Source: Leguminivora glycinivorella
Taxonomy: Eukaryota > Arthropoda > Insecta > Lepidoptera > Tortricidae
Reading direction: 5' to 3'
Length of the DNA: 64,000 bases
Assembly (NCBI RefSeq): GCF_023078275.1
Contig: NC_062990.1
Coordinates: 12,725,549-12,789,548 of the forward strand
Shown here: positions 31,501-39,100 of the stretch, one piece after another
Position numbering within the stretch: the stretch's first letter is position 1
How the letters are laid out: each line of letters opens with the position of its first letter
Made by a program: the position numbers and the translations under genes
Notes under the pieces: model-generated
Told to the model about the DNA's origin: nothing
Seen by the model: only the letters and a program-made list of their open reading frames with translations
Databases searched by the model: none

Positions 31501-34500
31501 TGGACCCAACCATCCGCCAGACTGACTTAAAGTTTCGATATGAGCATTAGTAGAATTGAAATATTCTGGGTCTATAAAAGCTAAAAACTTGATTTTTCTA
31601 CATTAAGCTACGTGTATATTGTATACTTGACGTAATAAGCGACTTTCAAAATTTTTACTTCTAAGTAAATAAAAAAATGAAAGTTTATATGTGGTGCAAG
31701 ATTAATTTTAAGCTATGAATTTTATTTACACTGCGTAAGTAGGTACATGTGTATTTTATTATAAATATAACTTTTACCAGACGCGACAAAGTTGGCAAAA
31801 AACGACTCTAACTTACCTCATTTTCTCAAGCCTGTGATTTTGATATATGATACGCAGGGACCTGTAACTAGACCATTTGTAAGCAGCCAGACCAATCGGT
31901 TGGACCCAACCATCCGCCAGACCGACTTAAAGTTTCGATATGAGCATTAGTAGAATTGAAATATTCCGGGTCTATAAAAGCTAAAAACTTGAATTTTCTA
32001 CATTAAGCTACGTGTATATTGTATACTTGACGTAATAAGCGACTTTCAAAAATTTTACTTCTAAGGAAATAAAAAAATGAAAGTTTATATGTGGTGCAAG
32101 ATTAATTTTAAGCTATGAATTTTATTTACACTGCGTAAGTACATGTGTATTTTATTATAAATTTAAAGAAGAAAAGTAAATTAAACTTTTTTTTCGGTCG
32201 TCGAACAAGGTGGTTTAAAATTAGTTTTAAGATCGATCCTTTTTAATTTGTGGGCGAGGGACCTCACACTATGTATAAAGGCACTATGTGTATGTTGCAT
32301 ATAATGTCAAATCCCTCGCATACTACAAAAGTTATTTAAGCATTTACATAAGTTCAGTTAAAATGAGGTGGAAAGTATAAGTGTATATGTTGTGTACACA
32401 CGTAAAGTATTCTAAACTTTTTATAACGGCATACATGTATTTGAAGAATGCCAAAAATGTATTCGTGTCTGAAAATTCAGCATCTCCGACATGGGTTATA
32501 ACGGGGTTGATGATGTTCGTATTGAGTACAAATGTTTAAACTTCCTAAACTTGTAATTCTAAAGTTCGTCACTTAGGTATGTTACCATGTTTTGTAGGAG
32601 AAAGGAAATTCGTTTAGTTATATACCGTTGTAACATTGATTGTGTACTTCTTTGAATTGAATATTTAATTTATAATGCACTGTACCAATTTGTTTTTTCC
32701 TTGTTTACGTTATTTATAATATAAAATTCAATTCGTTATTCAAGTTTTTAGCTTTTATAGACCCGGAATTCTACTAATGCTCATATCGAAACTTTAAGTC
32801 GGTCTGGCGGATGGTTGGGTCCATCCGATTGGTCTGGCTGCTTACAAATGGTCTAGTTACAGGTCCCTGCGTATCATATATCAAAATCAGGCTTGAGAAA
32901 ATGAGGTAAGTTAGAGTCGTTTTTTGCCAACTTTGTCGCGTCTGGTAAAAGTTATATTTATAATAAAATACACATGTACTTACGCAGTGTAAATAAAATT
33001 CATAGCTTAAAATTAATCTTGCACCACATATAAACTTTCATTTTTTTATTTCCTTAGAAGTAAAGTTTTTGAAAGTCGCTTATTACGTCAAGTATACAAT
33101 ATACATGTAGCTTAATGTAGAAAATTCAAGTTTTTAGCTTTTATAGACCCGGAATATTTCAATTCTACTAATGCTCATATCGAAACTTTAAGTCGGTCTG
33201 GCGGATGGTTGGGTCCATCCGATTGGTCTGGCTGCTTACAAATGGTCTAGTTACAGGTCCCTGCGTATCATATATCAAAATCAGGCTTGAGAAAATGAGG
33301 TAAGTTAGAGTCGTTTTTTGCCAACTTTGTCGCGTCTGGTAAAAGTTATATTTATAATAAAATACACATGTACTTACGCAGTGTAAATAAAATTCATAGC
33401 TTAAAATTAATCTTGCACCACATATAAACTTTCATTTTTTTATTTCCTTAGAAGTAAAATTTTTGAAAGTCGCTTATTACGTCAAGTATACAATATACAT
33501 GTAGCTTAATGTAGAAAATTCAAGTTTTTAGCTTTTATAGACCCGGAATATTTCAATTCTACTAATGCTCATATCGAAACTTTAAGTCGGTCTGGCGGAT
33601 GGTTGGGTCCATCCGATTGGTCTGGCTGCTTACAAACGGTCTAGTTATAGGTCCCTGCGTATCATATATCAAAATCAGGCTTGAGAAAATGAGGTAAGTT
33701 AGAGTCGTTTTTTGCCAACTTTGTCGCGTCTGGTAAAAGTTATGGCCGGCGGAAACGGTCTGGCATTGATGATAACCAATTTCTAACAACGTGCTCTAAC
33801 ACATATATAAAAATCAGCCTTGAGAATTTAAGGAAAGTAAGCACTTTTTTTTTTTCACCTTCATCACTTGATAGCAAAAAATTGGCCGATGGGCCGAACT
33901 AGAAAACATGCACACATTAAACGCCGATGTGAACTCTACATTGTCCCAAACTTTCATCCTTGAGAATTTGAGGAAGGTCTGGCGGGCCTGGGCTCTTGAT
34001 CTATATAGAGCAGACGTGGGCAAACTTTGGGGGCCAAAATTGGAAGAAATTTTAGAGGAGATTTACCTACACCAAAAATGCATTTTTACTACAGTGATGG
34101 CAGTGACTTTTAGGAGCGGCGGAGGGCCGGATAAAATCCTTTCCCCGTGCGGAATTGCGGATACAGCCTGCTGGCCGTACTTTTCCCATCAATCAGTGTT
34201 AGCCTGAGTAGATAGTTTACAGATAAGTGATCATTTGGTAGGGTGCCGAGCGGCTTGAATTCAATTATAGTTATTTGTTATACAAGGGGGCAAAGTTGTA
34301 TTTTAACGCCGAGTGTGGAGTTGAAAAACGAGCAAGTGAAAGGATTCTATAGTTGAACCACGAGCGAAGCGAGTGGTTCGAGAATAGAATCCTGAACTTG
34401 CGAGTTTTTTAACACACGAGAAGTAAAATACATTTGCACCCGAGTGTAACACAAAACTTTTCCCCTCACTAGCTCGGAAACGCGTGTTTTGTCCTTTAAT

Positions 34501-36079
34501 ACCAGCGGGTAAAAACGCATTTTATCCACTAGTGGGTAAAGTAATTTGACCTTGAATAAAGTCAAATTAACTGCTTTGAAGTTGATAAAAGTAGGTGAAA
34601 TACTAATAATGATGATTTACCACCTGTAGAACTACTGGAAGCAGTGATTAAACGCATTTTTTGCGTTATAGTTTCCTGTGTCAAATTTTAATTCAAAAGT
34701 GTTCGAGCAGTAACGTTAAAAATGCACCCTAGAATAGTTAAATCCGATGTTGCCAGCCTAAAAATGGTACCGGCGTCACACTTCCTACCCTTCTGGTGTT
34801 TTGGGTGTGTTGGCAGTGATCGCTTACCATCAGGCGACCTGTATGCTCGTTTTCCTATCGCATAGAAAAATAACAAGTTGGGCATTTTTAGGGTTCCGTA
34901 GTCAACTGGGAACCCTTATAGTTTCACCATGTCTGTCCGTCCGTCCGTCCGCGGATAATCTCAGTGACCGTTAGCACTAGAAAGCTGAAATTTGGTACTA
35001 ATATGTATATCAATCACGCCGACAAAGTGGTAAAATAAAAAGTGGAAAAAAATGTTTTGTTAGGGTACCCCCCCTACATGTAAAGTGGGGACTGATTTTT
35101 TTTTTCATTCCAACCCCAACGTGTGATATATTGTTGGATAGGTATTTAAAAATGAATAAGGGTTTACTAAAATCGTTTTTTGATAATATTAATATTTTCG
35201 GAAATAATCGCTCCTAAAGGAAAAAAAAGTGTGTCTTCCCCCCTCTAACTTTTGAAACAATATCTGGGCGACCGAGCTTCGCTCGGTTCTATTTTAATAT
35301 ATCACGTCTTTAGATAAAAAAAAATTATAAATACAAAAACAAAAAAAAGACAAAAAACAAAAACTTAATTTCTGGCCGGGATTCGAAACCCTGACACCTA
35401 CGATCTATCTGTGTACATTAGACCGACCTCGTACGACTGAGCTAAGAGGAATCGATGCGCGCGCGGCGAAATTAACGACCATATTTTACGTTTACTAACG
35501 CGAAAGAAAAACTCATGAAAACTCGAAAATTCGCGTTTTCCGGGATCTAAGGCTACGTTAGATCGATTTTTCACCCCCGAAAACCCCCACATAACAAATT
35601 TCAGCGAAATCGTTGGAGCGGTTTCCGAGATCGTCGGTATATATAAAAAAATAAATAAATATATAAGAATTGCTCGTTTAAAAGTATAAGATATGAGTAC
35701 CACAAAAGTAGAACTTTATAAAGACTTTCTAGGAAAATTGTTTTGAACTTGATAAGTTCAGTAGTTTTGAGAAAAATACGTTAAACTATGGAACCCTACA
35801 CTGAGCGTGGCCCGACACGCTCTTGGCCGGTTTTTCTATCCCTCTTTTTACTTCCGGGAATGTTACTTAAGAACCTTGATCCTGGCAGACAGCACGCAAT
35901 GACTAATCAGGTCAGGTCATATAACTCAGAGCCGTTTAATAAGGCCGAGCACCTCTTAATGAAGGAGTTTCTGACCGGACCGAAGTCGATGTCCTTTTAT
36001 CAGTATCAGTTTATTAACCCCCGACGCAAAAACGAAGGGGTGTTATAAGTTTGACGTGTCTGTCTGTCTGTCTGTCCGT

Positions 36080-36119
<40 letters not shown>

Positions 36120-39100
36120 GTGTGTGTCTGTCTGTGGCATCGTAGCTCCCGAACGGATGAACCGATTTAGATCTAGTCTTTTTTGTCCGAAAGCTGAGTT
36201 AGTCGGGAGTGTTCTTAGCCATGTTTCATGAAAATCGTTCTACTATGTCGCAGTCGGGGGTTTTTTCAAAATTTTAATTTTGTGGTTATTTTAGTGTAGT
36301 TTGTAGTATAGTTTACGACCGGTTTGGCCTAGTCGGTAGTAGCCCTGCCTGCTACGCCGCGGTCCTGGGTTCAAATCCCGGTAAGGGCAATTGTTTGTGT
36401 GATGAGCACAGACATTTGTTCCTGAGTCATGGATGTTTTCTATGTATATATGTAAGTATTTGTATATTATGCATATCGTTGTCTGAGTACCCACATTACA
36501 GGCCTTCTTGAGCTTACCGTGGGGCTCAGTCAATCTGTGTGAGGATGTCCGATATAATATTTATTTATCCGTCCAGCCGGCTAAATTAGCCTTTGTGCTT
36601 CAAGTACAGGGTTCTTCCTATCCAAATTGCCAGCACAAATTCAGATAAAAAGGTCTCTTAACACATGAAGATTGAAAATGATAAGCAGATATGATGAAAA
36701 AGAACATCATCATCATCCATCTTGCGTTATCCCGGCATTTGCCCCGGCTCATGGGAGCCTGGGGTTTGCTTTGACAACTAATCCTAAAATTTGGCGTAGG
36801 CACTAGTTTTACGAAAGCGACCGCCATCTAACCTTAAAACCCGAAGGGTAGCTAGGCCTTATTGGAATTAGTCCAGTTTCCTCACGATGTTTTCCTTCAC
36901 CGAAAAGCGACTGGCAAATATCAAATGACATTTCGCACATAGTTCCGAAAAAGTCATTGGTACGAGCATGGTTAAGAACACTCCCGACTAACTCAGCTTT
37001 CAGACAAAACCTAAATCTAAATCGGTTCATCCGTTCGGGAGCTACGATGCCACAGACAGACACACACACAGACAGACAGACACGTCAAACTTATAACACC
37101 CCGTCGTTTTTGCGTCGGGGGTTAATAAATGAAGGCCAACTAATCCTATGTCGATTTACAGAGAACCTGTCAAACGAGGAGCGAACATGGGAGGAAATCA
37201 TGCAGATCAAGGCTATGCCAGTGCCCATGAGCCAGAAAAGGGACCTCAAGGCCAGATTACAGGTATTCATCATCATCATCATCATCATCATCATATCAGC
37301 CCTATATCGCCCACTGCTGAGCATAGGCCTCTCGACACAGTACGCCACTTGCCCCGGTCCTGAGCTAGTCATCCATTTGTGACCCGCAATTTTCCGGATG
37401 TCGTCCACCCAATGAGCTAACGGATGCCAAGCGCTTCTTACATCTGTGAGCGGCTACCATTCTGTTAACATTGCAGTCCATCTGCCATCATTGTCTAGCA
37501 CCATGTCCCACCCAACTCCATTTTAGTTTGGTAATGACGAAACCCACGCACCTTGGTGCGACGACGGATCTCGGCATTTCTCACCCGATATTGAATCTTG
37601 ATACAGAGCATGGCGCGCTCCATGGCTCACAACACAGGTATTACCAACTTTTATATGTTTACCATGTCATAATAGTGTATTACGATACAAGTGCGGAGAA
37701 GAAGTTCGGAACGAGTGGCGATAAATTAAGACGCGACCGAAGGGAGTTTTAAATCGAGATGTTCCCTTTCCTTTATTTTCCTTTCCGCACGTGTATCGTA
37801 CGACATTTTTCAGTATACATACTTATATGGCCCTGATAAGAAATGTACCTAAATAATATACCATATCACCATATGTACTGAAAAAATACATCAGTACTAT
37901 GAGATACGTTATTTTGTCATAGAAAACTACATATTATGTACTTCTTGATATTATGTATTTCATTTCTGAATTTCTCTCTCAATCTAATTTGAGTCATTCT
38001 TTAAACCAGGAAAACTAGCCAAGCAAGACCGAACGAGATCTCGTTTCTCTTTTCACCGTTACGTACCGTTATAAAATTACCGAAACCACAGGATGTGTGT
38101 AATGTAACCATGACTCATAGTTTGTAAAATTATCAATACGCGCAAATATCAAACACATCTTGCTCGCATAATTGAGTACTACTAGCGCCATCTATGCAAT
38201 GTATGGTACTTGTTATTAGTTACTGAATCTCTCTCTAGATGTCGCTATGCACCTCCAGTGGAAATCGTACATCGCGGTGTTAAGATTTTTCCTGATTTAA
38301 TGTCCCTCCCCGAGCAAGTTTGTGCAGTTATCGCTTCTCGGCCTTTTGGCTAAGATCAAAGTGTAGTATCTGTTCTTTTCAGCTTAATATCTGAAAGTTC
38401 CCTCACTGAGGGACCAGTATATTAAACTGATTTTTGTAAACCGACGGGATGTTCGGGGCTCGCTCCACTCCCGTCACGGGTCGGCCCGGCATTGCAGTGC
38501 CGCCGGGATTGGCCCCAGTGTTGCCAGATTATAATTCTGTAAATCTGTAGGCTGCGGCCAAAATATCCGTAGAATTCCGTAGATTGCAATTTAAAAAATC
38601 CGTAGTTCTACAGACTTTTCTTTTAAGTTTTTATGGCCGATTCCGTCTCTAGAAAAAGCGGAAAATTAAAAAAAAAATAGGATAATTAAAAGACACGAAG
38701 AATTACAATTTCGCGCCTTTTTACTGTGACACACCTCTGTTTGACAGACTATATTGAAGCATAAATAATGAGTAATGAAAAGTAGAAGTGTATGTAGCAC
38801 TTCTACTTTTTCGCCATAATAATATTATTACAGTGCGTACCTACACTATTGGTACGCTTCAATTCCGTTCCCTTTTACTACATTAGTGTAGCCTTAGAAA
38901 GTTAGATCTTGTACAGCGTGAGCGGCGTGTAACGAAACGCAAAAGTATAAATAGTCGCTATAGTCCGAATTAAGGCCGGCAACAGACAGTCTTAAAAATT
39001 CATAATCTTAAAAAAAATTGTATGCAAATTGACATAATTGTATGCATTGAATTTTTTTTTAAGATTATGAAAATTGAGACTCGTCTGTAGCCGGCCTATG

